24,710 nucleotides of DNA, taken from assembly GCA_038056915.1 (NCBI GenBank), contig JBBUEO010000018.1, forward strand, positions 1 through 24,710, given 5' to 3'. Below, piece after piece: positions 1-6,319 of this stretch. The notes under the pieces were generated by a model. The model saw only the letters and a program-made list of their open reading frames with translations. It searched no databases and had not been told where the DNA came from. The position numbers and the translations under genes are program-made. The first letter of the stretch is position 1. Every line of letters starts with the position of its first letter. The stretch is from JBBUEO01 sp038056915. GTDB lineage: Bacteria; Patescibacteriota; UBA1384; UBA12157; JAENIV01.

Positions 1-84
1 ATTCGCCGATGGCAAAGCAGAATCAGCATCTTGACCGCTTAGCCAGTTTCCGGCTATTCATAAGACACACCCGACCCCACACCC

Positions 85-117
85 GACGGGCTCGTCAACA
101 GCGGCCCGTCTTTTTTT
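85..117 (+). terminator. Intrinsic terminator
   Basis: A perfect 7-bp GC-rich stem, GACGGGC (85-91) with GCCCGTC (104-110), has a 12-nt loop and is followed at once by seven T (111-117). This is a classic Rho-independent terminator reading plus. It probably ends a transcript that begins left of the window. Confidence 0.8.
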
Positions 118-181
118 ATGGTTTAATTTTCTATAAACAACAATTCGATATATCAGGTGTTTAAAATTGTAACAGGTTGAC

Positions 182-193
182 ACCTCTAAGGTG
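182..193 (+). repeat. Left copy of 12-bp inverted repeat
   Basis: ACCTCTAAGGTG here is the exact reverse complement of CACCTTAGAGGT at 998-1009. The two copies flank the plus-strand membrane-protein cassette. The left copy is itself part of a small hairpin (ACACCT/AGGTGT, 180-194). They could be ends of a small mobile element or a coincidence. Confidence 0.35.
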
Positions 194-241
194 TTCCCCC
201 TGGCCCCCTGGCTCCTACCTCAGGCTCAGCACCTAGACTAC

Positions 242-274
242 AGACGGACGGGCAGATATGCCTGACGTCTTTTT
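242..274 (+). terminator. Intrinsic terminator
   Basis: The stem AGACG/CGTCT (242-246 with 266-270), a small internal mismatch, then CGGGCA/TGCCTG (249-254 with 259-264, one G-T pair) closes a GATA tetraloop. A T-rich tract TCTTTTTGTTTT follows. It reads plus. No gene lies between it and the terminator at 85-117, so it may end a short non-coding RNA or be left over from a rearrangement. Confidence 0.65.
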
Positions 275-327
275 GTTTTGGTTCAATAAAAAAACCATTC
301 ACAGGTGACTAAAATTGGCATGATATT

Positions 328-336
328 TGTGATAAT
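328..336 (+). promoter_or_regulatory. Extended -10 promoter candidate
   Basis: TGTGATAAT fits an extended -10 element (TGn followed by GATAAT, 5 of 6 to consensus). No good -35 lies at the right distance. Transcription would start near 343, directly ahead of the strong AAGGAGG at 345-351, and would serve the small membrane cassette. Confidence 0.35.
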
Positions 337-356
337 ATTTAAATAAGGAGGTAAAT

Positions 357-449
357 ATTCCCAAATGGCTTATAGTTCTATTAATACTTATAGGAATCCT
401 TGGACTGATAGCCTTGATGAGGTCAGGAATTTGGGGGTATTATTACTAA
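357..449 (+). CDS. Possible 30-aa single-TM peptide, ATT start
   Basis: A strong Shine-Dalgarno AAGGAGG (345-351) stands 5 nt before ATT at 357-359. The frame from there encodes PKWLIVLLILIGILGLIA and ends in a WGYYY tail before TAA. That is one hydrophobic helix with a lysine near its N-terminus, as expected for a small inner-membrane peptide. There is no ATG, GTG or TTG at the proper spacing in this frame, so ATT (a rare but known initiator, as in infC) would be needed. The competing ATG at 365 in another frame gives a hydrophilic 32-aa peptide at a poor 13-nt spacing. It lies 35 nt upstream of the larger membrane protein and is probably co-transcribed with it. The function is not recognised. 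Confidence 0.4.
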   Translation: MPKWLIVLLILIGILGLIALMRSGIWGYYY

Positions 450-484
450 AAACAAAAAAGTAAAAAATATTTTTGAGGAGGAAT

Positions 485-985
485 ATGCAGAAAGTAGATT
501 CTCCAAAAATTGAGGATCGGCGAATTCCCTTGACGATTTGTCTGGTTTTAACCGTGTTCACTTTGACAACAATTATTCTCGGCTTCTACTTAAAGAATCC
601 GCTTATCATAATCATCGGCATCTTCCCGGCGGCAATTTATGAAGCCATCCGCACCGAAGGTTATTATACCAAAGCCGGTTCAATTGCAGTGATGGTTTTA
701 GTAATCTTGGAAATATTGGCAATTAAAGGAATAATTAAACTTAATTTAGCCAATTTGCTTGGCCAAGGTGAGGTCTATTTTAGCGGTTATTTTTTGCCTT
801 TGGGAGAACTTACTTTTATTTTTCCAATAGTTGCGGCAATTATTTCCTTGGTTTTGATCCGCCGCACTTACGGCATTTATACCAAATGGCTGTCAGTACT
901 ATTACTTAGCAGCAGTCTTTGCCTTTTGTATTTAGTCAACAAAGAATCTCTATTCGAGCTTCTCCGCTATCAGCGATATTATTAA
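485..985 (+). CDS. Multi-pass membrane protein of unknown function
   Basis: This 166-aa protein was not matched to any family. The ATG at 485 is chosen because GAGGAGG (475-481) sits just ahead of it; the in-frame TTG at 473 is upstream of that site. After a short charged N-terminus there are about five hydrophobic stretches (roughly residues 14-36, 39-57, 66-88, 102-125 and 132-152) separated by short basic or acidic loops, with a tyrosine- and arginine-rich end. There is no signal peptide and no catalytic motif. It is convergent with rplO, so it is not part of the ribosomal operon, and it occupies the place where secY is usually found. Base composition is like the neighbours. Confidence 0.7.
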   Translation: MQKVDSPKIEDRRIPLTICLVLTVFTLTTIILGFYLKNPLIIIIGIFPAAIYEAIRTEGYYTKAGSIAVMVLVILEILAIKGIIKLNLANLLGQGEVYFSGYFLPLGELTFIFPIVAAIISLVLIRRTYGIYTKWLSVLLLSSSLCLLYLVNKESLFELLRYQRYY

Positions 986-997
986 CTAAATCTCCTC

Positions 998-1009
998 CAC
1001 CTTAGAGGT
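998..1009 (-). repeat. Right copy of 12-bp inverted repeat
   Basis: CACCTTAGAGGT matches 182-193 exactly in inverse orientation. It sits 12 nt after the stop of the 166-aa membrane protein and 44 nt from the end of rplO. No transposase is present between the copies. Confidence 0.35.
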
Positions 1010-1052
1010 ATAATCTGGAAATACGCACACCCATGAGCCGTTCAAAAGAGAG

Positions 1053-1559
1053 CTATTTTTTCTGAAGATTATTTTTAGAGATCTTAACTGAATGAGTTTT
1101 AACTGGTTTTGCCGGAATAAATGGCTTGATATCTTTTTTAGCTTCTTCAGCCACTTTTACTTTAAGGATTTTTTGCGAAAGTTTAACCTCGCGCCATAGA
1201 TATCCTTTTTCCAATTTTTTATCAGCTAAAATTTTAACCGGTAAATCTTTTGTTTTAATTAAACCTTTTTCTATCAAAGATTTTAAATCAACCCGTTCAC
1301 CTTCTTTGAATTTGGCTTCAATTTGGGAAATTTTGACAATTTGCGCTTTTGGATGTCTGCTTTTAAAGCCCTTTAATTTACTTATTCTCTGAATCCAAGG
1401 CATTTGTCCGCCCTCAAATCTTCTTGGTAAATTATAACCAGACCGCGATTTTTGACCTTTAGTCCCGCGGCCAGCGGTTTTACCCTTACCTGAACCCACT
1501 CCCCGTCCGAGTCTTTTGGATTTTTTCTTGACAACTTTTTCCAATTGATGAAGCTCCAT
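1053..1559 (-). CDS. rplO: 50S ribosomal protein L15 (uL15)
   Basis: L15 binds 23S rRNA in the large subunit. The N-terminus carries the family's basic glycine-rich segment (RLGRGVGSGKGKTAGRGTKG, about residues 14-35), followed by the KSRSGY and FEGGQMP motifs that identify L15. The C-terminal part has the usual L15 fold plus a lysine-rich tail, 168 aa in all against about 145 in E. coli. Two in-frame ATGs lie close together. The inner one (1557-1559) is preferred because AAGGA lies 9 nt ahead. The outer one (1563-1565) would overlap the rpsE stop as ATGA and is only 3 nt from that site. It is the last gene of the S10/spc cluster here, follows rpsE directly without rpmD, and is not followed by secY. 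Confidence 0.95.
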   Translation of the reverse strand: MELHQLEKVVKKKSKRLGRGVGSGKGKTAGRGTKGQKSRSGYNLPRRFEGGQMPWIQRISKLKGFKSRHPKAQIVKISQIEAKFKEGERVDLKSLIEKGLIKTKDLPVKILADKKLEKGYLWREVKLSQKILKVKVAEEAKKDIKPFIPAKPVKTHSVKISKNNLQKK

Positions 1560-1561
1560 AA

Positions 1562-2029
1562 TCATTTTTCCTTTGATATTTTCTCAAAAGCAAAAATCAA
1601 GGCCTTGCTATTATTAATTTTATTGGAAGTACCTAAAATTTTACCAACTATATTTTTAATTCCGGCTAATTCGCAAATCGTTCTGATGGCCCCGCCGGCA
1701 ACAATTGATGTGCCTTCTTTTGCTGGCTTTAGAATAATTTCCACTGATCCATGATTAATTCTCATTACTTGCGGAATCGTCCCATTAATAATCGGTACTT
1801 CAATCATCTGTTTTTGGGCAATTTTGGTGGCTTTTTCCACTGCCAAAGCAACTTCCGGACCTTTAGCGACCCCAATACCAACTTTGCCGGCATGGTTTCC
1901 GACAGCCACTAGTGCTCTAAAACGAATTCTCCTTCCGCCCCGAACCGTTCGTGAGACTCGATCAATTTGTAAAACCTTTTTTTCGATTTTTTCTGCTTGA
2001 AAAGAATCCTCGTTTTTTACATTATCCAT
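1562..2029 (-). CDS. rpsE: 30S ribosomal protein S5 (uS5)
   Basis: S5 supports decoding accuracy in the small subunit. The double-stranded RNA-binding S5 domain begins with RTVRGGRRIRF, the region around the spectinomycin loop, and continues with VGIGVAKGPEV. The C-terminal domain shows the conserved PAKEGTSIVAGGAIR and ELAGI segments. At 155 aa it is somewhat shorter than E. coli S5 (167). The start ATG abuts the rplR stop and has GGAG 6 nt upstream. The stop TGA lies within the region of the next start, which implies translational coupling to rplO. Confidence 0.96.
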   Translation of the reverse strand: MDNVKNEDSFQAEKIEKKVLQIDRVSRTVRGGRRIRFRALVAVGNHAGKVGIGVAKGPEVALAVEKATKIAQKQMIEVPIINGTIPQVMRINHGSVEIILKPAKEGTSIVAGGAIRTICELAGIKNIVGKILGTSNKINNSKALIFAFEKISKEK

Positions 2030-2329
2030 CTAAAACTCCAATCCGGCCTTTCTTAACTCTTCTGCGAGTTGCTTAATTTTCCCGTGATATTTATACCCCG
2101 CGCGATCAAAGACTATTTTTTTTATTTTACTGGCTTCCAGTTTTTTCGCTAATTCTTTAGGGGGCGACAAATCCCCTTTTGAGCAAGCGGCGGCGATGGT
2201 TACTTGTTTTTGATCATCGATTGCTTGCAGATATAAAAATGTATTGGAACGAAAAACCGCCACCCGGGGACGAGAGGATATCCCGAATATTTTCGATTTA
2301 TTTCTTTTTTTTGGTAAATTTTTTCTCAT
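2030..2329 (-). CDS. rplR: 50S ribosomal protein L18 (uL18)
   Basis: L18 binds 5S rRNA and joins it to the large subunit. Family marks are the basic N-terminus, RPRVAVFRSNTFLYLQAIDD (about residues 21-40), and the C-terminal VFDRAGYKYHGKIKQLAEEL block. At 99 aa it is compact compared with about 117 in E. coli, mostly through a shorter N-terminal extension. It lies 11 nt after rplF and abuts rpsE. Its own Shine-Dalgarno is weak, so expression probably depends on coupling inside the operon. Confidence 0.95.
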   Translation of the reverse strand: MRKNLPKKRNKSKIFGISSRPRVAVFRSNTFLYLQAIDDQKQVTIAAACSKGDLSPPKELAKKLEASKIKKIVFDRAGYKYHGKIKQLAEELRKAGLEF

Positions 2330-2340
2330 AATTTTTCTTA

Positions 2341-2892
2341 TTAGGCTCCGGCAATTGTTGCTTTAGCGGCCTTACCAGGTTTTTTGCGGGGAATTTCATC
2401 AAGATACTTTATTCCTTTGCCTTTATACGGTTCAACCGGTCTTAGACTTCTAATATCCGCGGCTTGCTGACCAACCACCTGGCGATCGATCCCGGAAACA
2501 GTAATAATATTTTTTTCAACTTTAAAACTGATATTTGCTTTGGCAATAATCTCTGAAGAATGAGAATAGCCGAGATTTAAAATCAGTTTATCTCCTTGAA
2601 CTTCTGCCCGAAAACCAACCCCGGTAAATTGAAGTTTTTTTTCAAAACCAATATTTACTCCTTCAATCATATTAGCAATTAGTTTCCAATAAAGTCCGTG
2701 CAGGGCTTTTGTATATTTATCGTCTGATTTTTTGGAAACTTTAATTTCCTGATTTAATTTTTGAATTGCTAACCTTTCCGACAATTGTAAAGTAAGCTCG
2801 CCTTTTGGACCCTTTGCTAATAACTTCTGCCCCTGAATTTCAAAATTAACGCTATCGGGAATTTTTATTATTTTTCGACCTATTTTTGACAT
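2341..2892 (-). CDS. rplF: 50S ribosomal protein L6 (uL6)
   Basis: L6 lies near the factor-binding site of the 50S subunit. Two L6 repeats are visible: the N-terminal one begins SKIGRKIIKIPD and contains AKGPKGELTLQLS, and the C-terminal one starts around residue 90 with FTGVGFRAEVQGDKLILNLG. The family signature YKGKGIKYLDEIPRKKPGK is close to the C-terminus. Length 183 aa is normal (E. coli 177). AAAGG stands about 6 nt before the ATG. The gene sits between rpsH and rplR in standard spc order. Confidence 0.96.
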   Translation of the reverse strand: MSKIGRKIIKIPDSVNFEIQGQKLLAKGPKGELTLQLSERLAIQKLNQEIKVSKKSDDKYTKALHGLYWKLIANMIEGVNIGFEKKLQFTGVGFRAEVQGDKLILNLGYSHSSEIIAKANISFKVEKNIITVSGIDRQVVGQQAADIRSLRPVEPYKGKGIKYLDEIPRKKPGKAAKATIAGA

Positions 2893-2906
2893 TTTTTACC
2901 TTTAAT

Positions 2907-3284
2907 TTATTCTCTGGCTATTTCGGCGATAACCTCTCCCCCCAAACCTTTTTGACGAGCTTCTTCCCCGTTCATCATTCCCGAGGAAGTCGAAATAATA
3001 ACTAAACCTTTTTCTCCTCTGGGTCTGGGGATCTCTCTTGATGTTGAATAAAATCTTCGTCCAGGACGACTAAGACGGCGAAAATTTAGACGGCTGCTAT
3101 TTAATTCAATTTGTATTTTTTTCATATTATCTGATTTCATTTCATTGAAACCAGTGATAAATTGATTTTTTTTCATTATCGCTAAAATAGCCATTCTCAA
3201 ATTAGAAAATGGAATCATTAATATTTTTTTTTCTGAAGAATAAGCATTGTGAATTTGACTAAACATATTAGCGATTGGATCCAT
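2907..3284 (-). CDS. rpsH: 30S ribosomal protein S8 (uS8)
   Basis: S8 binds 16S rRNA helix 21 and in E. coli represses the spc operon. The start MDPIANMFSQIHNA is the typical S8 opening. The C-terminal signature TSSGMMNGEEARQKGLGGEV is complete. At 125 aa it is close to the usual 130. The ATG has AGGAG about 6 nt upstream. No S8 operator-like hairpin was recognised near rplE, so autoregulation is not shown here. Confidence 0.96.
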   Translation of the reverse strand: MDPIANMFSQIHNAYSSEKKILMIPFSNLRMAILAIMKKNQFITGFNEMKSDNMKKIQIELNSSRLNFRRLSRPGRRFYSTSREIPRPRGEKGLVIISTSSGMMNGEEARQKGLGGEVIAEIARE

Positions 3285-3302
3285 TTTTTCTCCTAATCTA
3301 GG

Positions 3303-3488
3303 CTACCACGAAGACTTGGTAATTCCAGGAATTTTACCGGCACTGGCTAATTCTCGAAAACAAATCCGACAGACGCCAAATTTTCTCAAATACCCTCGTC
3401 TTCGACCGCAACGGAAACAACGACGAATGACTCTGGTGGAATATTTTGGCTTCTTTTTTGCGCGTTCAATTTGGGAGACTTTTGCCAT
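3303..3488 (-). CDS. rpsN: 30S ribosomal protein S14, zinc-binding type (uS14)
   Basis: S14 is a small-subunit head protein. This is the short zinc-ribbon (type Z, C+) form: 61 aa with CFRCG at residues 24-28 and CRIC further on, the four cysteines that hold zinc. The C-terminus AGKIPGITKSSW is typical of the type. It lies between rplE and rpsH as in most bacteria. The Shine-Dalgarno AGGA is about 10 nt from the ATG. No second, zinc-free rpsN paralogue is in the window. Confidence 0.96.
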   Translation of the reverse strand: MAKVSQIERAKKKPKYSTRVIRRCFRCGRRRGYLRKFGVCRICFRELASAGKIPGITKSSW

Positions 3489-3492
3489 TTTT

Positions 3493-4041
3493 TTATTTTC
3501 CTAAATTTAACTTTTTTTCGAAAGGGAAACCCCAAGCGGCTAATAATTTCTCACCGGCTTGATGATTTTTAGCCGTGGTAACCAGACTAATTGACATCCC
3601 ATGAATGATTTCTGATTTTTGATCAGTCATTTCCCCAAAGATATTCTGCTCGCTAAAACCAAAAGTGTAATTGCCATTATTATCAAATCCTTTTTGCGAT
3701 AAACCTCGAAAATCTCTGGTTCTTGGCAGGACGATATGGACTAATTTATAGATAAAATCGATCATTCTTTTGCCCCGTAAAGTAACTTGCAAACCGACTG
3801 ATTCACCTTGGCGAACCTTAAAGCCGGAAATTGCTTTTCTTGCCAGACGTTCAGCTGGTTTTTGACCGGTAATTTCCGCTAATGACTGACTTACCTTTTT
3901 AAGATATTCGCCGTCGGTTTTGGCTTTTGAGCCAATGCCGACATTAACGACAACTTTGGAAATTTTCGGCAACTCAAATATATTTGCCTTATTAAAGTCG
4001 ATTTTTAATTTTTGATTTACTTGAGCTAAAATTTTATTCAT
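3493..4041 (-). CDS. rplE: 50S ribosomal protein L5 (uL5)
   Basis: L5 binds 5S rRNA and contacts the P-site tRNA at the central protuberance. Recognised by PKISKVVVNVGIGSKAKTDG near residue 25, ITGQKPAERLARKAISGFKV, and the FRGLSQKGFDNNGNYTFGF stretch (about residues 115-133). Length 182 aa is standard. The start overlaps the rplX stop by 4 nt (ATGA, 4038-4041), which suggests coupled translation. The local Shine-Dalgarno is weak, consistent with that. Confidence 0.96.
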   Translation of the reverse strand: MNKILAQVNQKLKIDFNKANIFELPKISKVVVNVGIGSKAKTDGEYLKKVSQSLAEITGQKPAERLARKAISGFKVRQGESVGLQVTLRGKRMIDFIYKLVHIVLPRTRDFRGLSQKGFDNNGNYTFGFSEQNIFGEMTDQKSEIIHGMSISLVTTAKNHQAGEKLLAAWGFPFEKKLNLGK

Positions 4042-4355
4042 TTTTTTACTTCAATGCTCCCTTTACAGCCGCGACAAATCCGCTCTTTGGAATTTTCGGA
4101 TATTTTATAGCCAGTTCTGGTAATTTTACCACAATGTGGGCAAACTATCATTGCTTTTGAAACATTAATTGGCGCCAAAATATTGATAATCCCGCCATGG
4201 GGATTTTTTCTTGATGGTTTCAAATGCTGTTTGGTAACATTAACTCCCGTAACAATAATTTTGTTACTTTTAGGTAAAACTTTTTCGACTGTTCCTCTTT
4301 TGCTACGATCTTTTCCAGAGATAATCATTACGCTATCACCTTTTTTAATCTTCAT
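4038..4355 (-). CDS. rplX: 50S ribosomal protein L24 (uL24)
   Basis: L24 is an early assembly initiator of the 50S subunit. The KOW domain (KIKKGDSVMIISGKDRSKRG, residues 2-21) is followed by the HLKPSRKNPHGGI motif. The C-terminus holds four cysteines, CPHCGK and CRGCKG, forming a small zinc ribbon found in many but not all bacterial L24 proteins. Length 105 aa is normal. GGAGG sits 5 nt from the ATG, one of the stronger ribosome sites in the cluster. It overlaps both neighbours by ATGA (4352-4355 with rplN, 4038-4041 with rplE). Confidence 0.96.
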   Translation of the reverse strand: MKIKKGDSVMIISGKDRSKRGTVEKVLPKSNKIIVTGVNVTKQHLKPSRKNPHGGIINILAPINVSKAMIVCPHCGKITRTGYKISENSKERICRGCKGSIEVKK

Positions 4356-4720
4356 AATACCTCCGTTGCCAGGGAAATAATTTTTCGAAAACCTTTGTCT
4401 TTTAGTTCCAGAGCGACTGGTCCAAAAATACGACTTCCCCGAGGAGAATTATCAGCGGAAATTAAAACCGCCGCATTATCGTCAAAACGAATTGTTGTGC
4501 CGTCTGGCCGCTTAAAAGGATATTTTTGGCGGACAATCACTGCCCGAACAATCTCCTTTTTTTTAACCTGTCCTTGAGCCGAGGCGGCTTTTACAGAACC
4601 AATGACAAGATCACCGATTTGAGCGGCATCCGATTTTCCTTGGCCGATAACCCGAATTATTGAGATGATTTTCGCCCCAGAATTATCGGCAATTTTAATT
4701 CGACTATAAGATTGAAGCAT
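4352..4720 (-). CDS. rplN: 50S ribosomal protein L14 (uL14)
   Basis: L14 lies at the subunit interface and is the landing site for ribosome silencing factor. The start is placed at ATG 4718-4720 (MLQSYSRIKIADNSGAK), which gives the canonical 122 aa and lies 2 nt after the rpsQ stop. A longer frame starting at 4750 would overlap rpsQ and add ten atypical residues. Family signatures are ADNSGAK, the VKKKEIVRAVIVR stretch and the C-terminal GSRIFGPVALELK. The TGA stop overlaps the rplX ATG. Confidence 0.95.
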   Translation of the reverse strand: MLQSYSRIKIADNSGAKIISIIRVIGQGKSDAAQIGDLVIGSVKAASAQGQVKKKEIVRAVIVRQKYPFKRPDGTTIRFDDNAAVLISADNSPRGSRIFGPVALELKDKGFRKIISLATEVL

Positions 4721-4722
4721 TG

Positions 4723-4965
4723 TTAATTTTTCCCATAATCTATTATCCAAGACTTTCTTTTACTTATTGGCCTTGTCGGAATAATTACCACGTCCTGACT
4801 TTTTTTTATTTCAATCTCAGTATGAACCAAATATTTCTTCGATTGTTTATAGCGTTTTTGATATCGGGGATGTTTTTTAATTCTGCTGACTAACACCTTT
4901 ACAGTCTTATTGCGGCTGTCGCTTAAAGCAACACCAACTAGTTTTTTTCTTTTTTTTACCTTCAT
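4723..4965 (-). CDS. rpsQ: 30S ribosomal protein S17 (uS17)
   Basis: S17 is a primary 16S rRNA binding protein with an OB fold. Visible marks are the early GVALSDSRNKTVKVLV strand pair, the basic HPRYQKRYKQSKKYLVH segment (residues 32-48), and RPISKRKSW near the end, corresponding to the RPLSKTKSW signature. Length 80 aa is normal. AGGA is 5 nt before the ATG, and only 1 nt separates it from rpmC. Confidence 0.95.
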   Translation of the reverse strand: MKVKKRKKLVGVALSDSRNKTVKVLVSRIKKHPRYQKRYKQSKKYLVHTEIEIKKSQDVVIIPTRPISKRKSWIIDYGKN

Positions 4966-4966
4966 T

Positions 4967-5206
4967 TTATCCTTTCTTTCCTTGCGATTGCTGGTTTTTC
5001 ATTTCAATCAATGTTTTTTCCGCTAAAACTGTCCAAATCCGAGCAATATTTTTACGCGATTTGGAAATTTCCTGATGATTTTTCAGTTTTCGAAATGAAG
5101 CCTTAAACTGAAGCTCAATAAGTTTTTTATCTAATTTCTTAAGCTCCAAAAATAAGGCTTGAAGATCTTTCTCGCGGATATCTTTAAGATAAGTGTTCTT
5201 TTGCAT
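4967..5206 (-). CDS. rpmC: 50S ribosomal protein L29 (uL29)
   Basis: L29 is a small two-helix protein near the polypeptide exit, where it contributes to the trigger factor and SRP docking area. The match rests on the position between rplP and rpsQ, the helical hairpin (ELKKLDKKLIELQFKASFRK followed by NHQEISKSRKNIARI), and the conserved R-K-x-I-A-R-I core. At 79 aa it is longer than E. coli L29 (63), with a charged Q- and K-rich C-terminal extension. Confidence 0.92.
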   Translation of the reverse strand: MQKNTYLKDIREKDLQALFLELKKLDKKLIELQFKASFRKLKNHQEISKSRKNIARIWTVLAEKTLIEMKNQQSQGKKG

Positions 5207-5208
5207 TT

Positions 5209-5616
5209 TTAATCTCTAATTATAAATTGGGTAGTAACTTTTAATTTATGGGCTGCCAACCTCAAAGCTTCTTTGGCGATTTCTTCTGAAACCCCGTCCA
5301 TCTCAAAGATAATTTTCCCCGGGCGAACCACTGTTACAAAATGATCGAGACTACCTTTGCCGCCGCCCATACCAGTCTCAGCGGCTGTTTTGGTAACTGG
5401 TTTATCAGGAAAAACCCGCACCCAGACTTTGCCGCCGCGCCGAATATAATGGGTAATTGCCCGGCGTCCAGCTTCAATTTGACGAGCGCTTACCCAGCCG
5501 CGGCCAATTGATTTTAAGCCAAAACTGCCAAATGAAAGTTTTGACCCCCTTCTTGAAATACCGGTCATTTTTCCGCGAGCAACTTTTCGATGTTTTAACT
5601 TTTTAGGAATTAGCAT
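5209..5616 (-). CDS. rplP: 50S ribosomal protein L16 (uL16)
   Basis: L16 organises the A-site and peptidyl transferase region of the 50S subunit. The sequence starts MLIPKKLKHRKVARGKM and contains RRGGKVWVRVFPDKPVTKTA and the ETGMGGGKG motif, all L16 hallmarks. Length 135 aa is normal. Its first 14 nt overlap the end of rpsC (5603-5616), a longer overlap than the 1-4 nt usual in this cluster, so the two are probably translationally coupled. Confidence 0.96.
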   Translation of the reverse strand: MLIPKKLKHRKVARGKMTGISRRGSKLSFGSFGLKSIGRGWVSARQIEAGRRAITHYIRRGGKVWVRVFPDKPVTKTAAETGMGGGKGSLDHFVTVVRPGKIIFEMDGVSEEIAKEALRLAAHKLKVTTQFIIRD

Positions 5617-6292
5617 TTTCGCTCTCCATCACCTCGACTTTGTCGCCTTTATAAATCCAGACCTTTATTCCTATGGTCCCATAAGTTGTAAAAACATCAT
5701 TTTTGGCAAAATCAATCTCAGCCCGTAGCCTTCCTAAAGGCACCGAACCGGCGCCATAATTTTCGCGTCTGGCAATTTCTGCTCCTCCCAGGCGGCCGGC
5801 AACACAAATTTTTACTCCCCTACCCTTGGCTTCGATTACTTTATCAATCGCTTGTTTGACAGCTCTTTTGTAAGGCATTCTTTTTTCAATCTGCAAAGCA
5901 ATTTGTTGACAAATCAATTGGGCTGATAAATTAGGATTTTTAATTTCTAAAATTTCGATTTCAACCTTTACTGCCGGCAGACCAGTTTTCGGCTCGCGTA
6001 AAAGGGGACAATGCCTATAAAGATATTTTCTAAGTTCATTAATACCTTGACCGCTTCGGCCAATCAAAATGCCCGGTTTGGAAGTATGAATAATAATCTT
6101 AATGGTATTTTCTTCGCGCAATATTTCAATTTTTGCAACCCCAGCTAATTTGCCAAAACGCTGGTCCAAAATTTTGGAAATTTCAATATCCTGACGGAGA
6201 TAATCGGCAAAATGACGGCTAGCAAACCATTTTGCCTGCCAATTTTTTAAAACCGGCAGACGAAAACTGGTTGGATTAACTTTATGACCCAT
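5603..6292 (-). CDS. rpsC: 30S ribosomal protein S3 (uS3)
   Basis: S3 lines the mRNA entry tunnel and contributes to ribosomal helicase activity. It starts MGHKVNPTSFRLPV as expected. The KH domain carries the GxxG-type loop GILIGRSGQGINELRKYL around residues 74-91. The C-terminal domain shows GRLGGAEIARRE and the YGTIGIKVWIYKGD end. Length 229 aa is typical. GGGAGAG ahead of the ATG is a strong ribosome site. The 27-nt space from rplV is one of the larger ones in the cluster. Confidence 0.97.
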   Translation of the reverse strand: MGHKVNPTSFRLPVLKNWQAKWFASRHFADYLRQDIEISKILDQRFGKLAGVAKIEILREENTIKIIIHTSKPGILIGRSGQGINELRKYLYRHCPLLREPKTGLPAVKVEIEILEIKNPNLSAQLICQQIALQIEKRMPYKRAVKQAIDKVIEAKGRGVKICVAGRLGGAEIARRENYGAGSVPLGRLRAEIDFAKNDVFTTYGTIGIKVWIYKGDKVEVMESENANS

Positions 6293-6319
6293 TTTCTCTC
6301 CCTAAAATTTTTATTCTTA

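Larger units (their letters stand above)
1..356. other. Non-coding, GC-richer left edge
   Basis: This stretch has no convincing gene. Bases 1-120 and 180-270 are visibly GC-richer than the AT-rich genes that follow. It holds two plus-strand intrinsic terminators (85-117 and 242-274), a 9-bp direct repeat ACACCCGAC (67-75 and 79-87), a tandem 8-bp repeat CCCCCTGG (196-203 and 204-211), and a short hairpin at 180-194. Bases 2-34 could be the last codons of a gene entering from the left (FADGKAESAS then TGA), about 50 nt before the first terminator. That is too short to support. Confidence 0.6.

Noticed and set aside
2..34. End of a coding region (FADGKAESAS, stop) at the left edge
   Set aside because: Ten codons are not enough; another frame is also open here, so coding cannot be supported.
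177..205. A promoter starting with TTGACA at 177-182
   Set aside because: The expected -10 position reads CTGGCC, which is incompatible.
365..463. ATG-started 32-aa ORF beginning MAYSSINTY
   Set aside because: It is 13 nt from the Shine-Dalgarno and hydrophilic without pattern; the overlapping ATT frame is a better candidate.
1009..1014. TATAAT after the membrane-protein gene as a promoter
   Set aside because: No -35 at 16-18 nt and no gene downstream on the plus strand.
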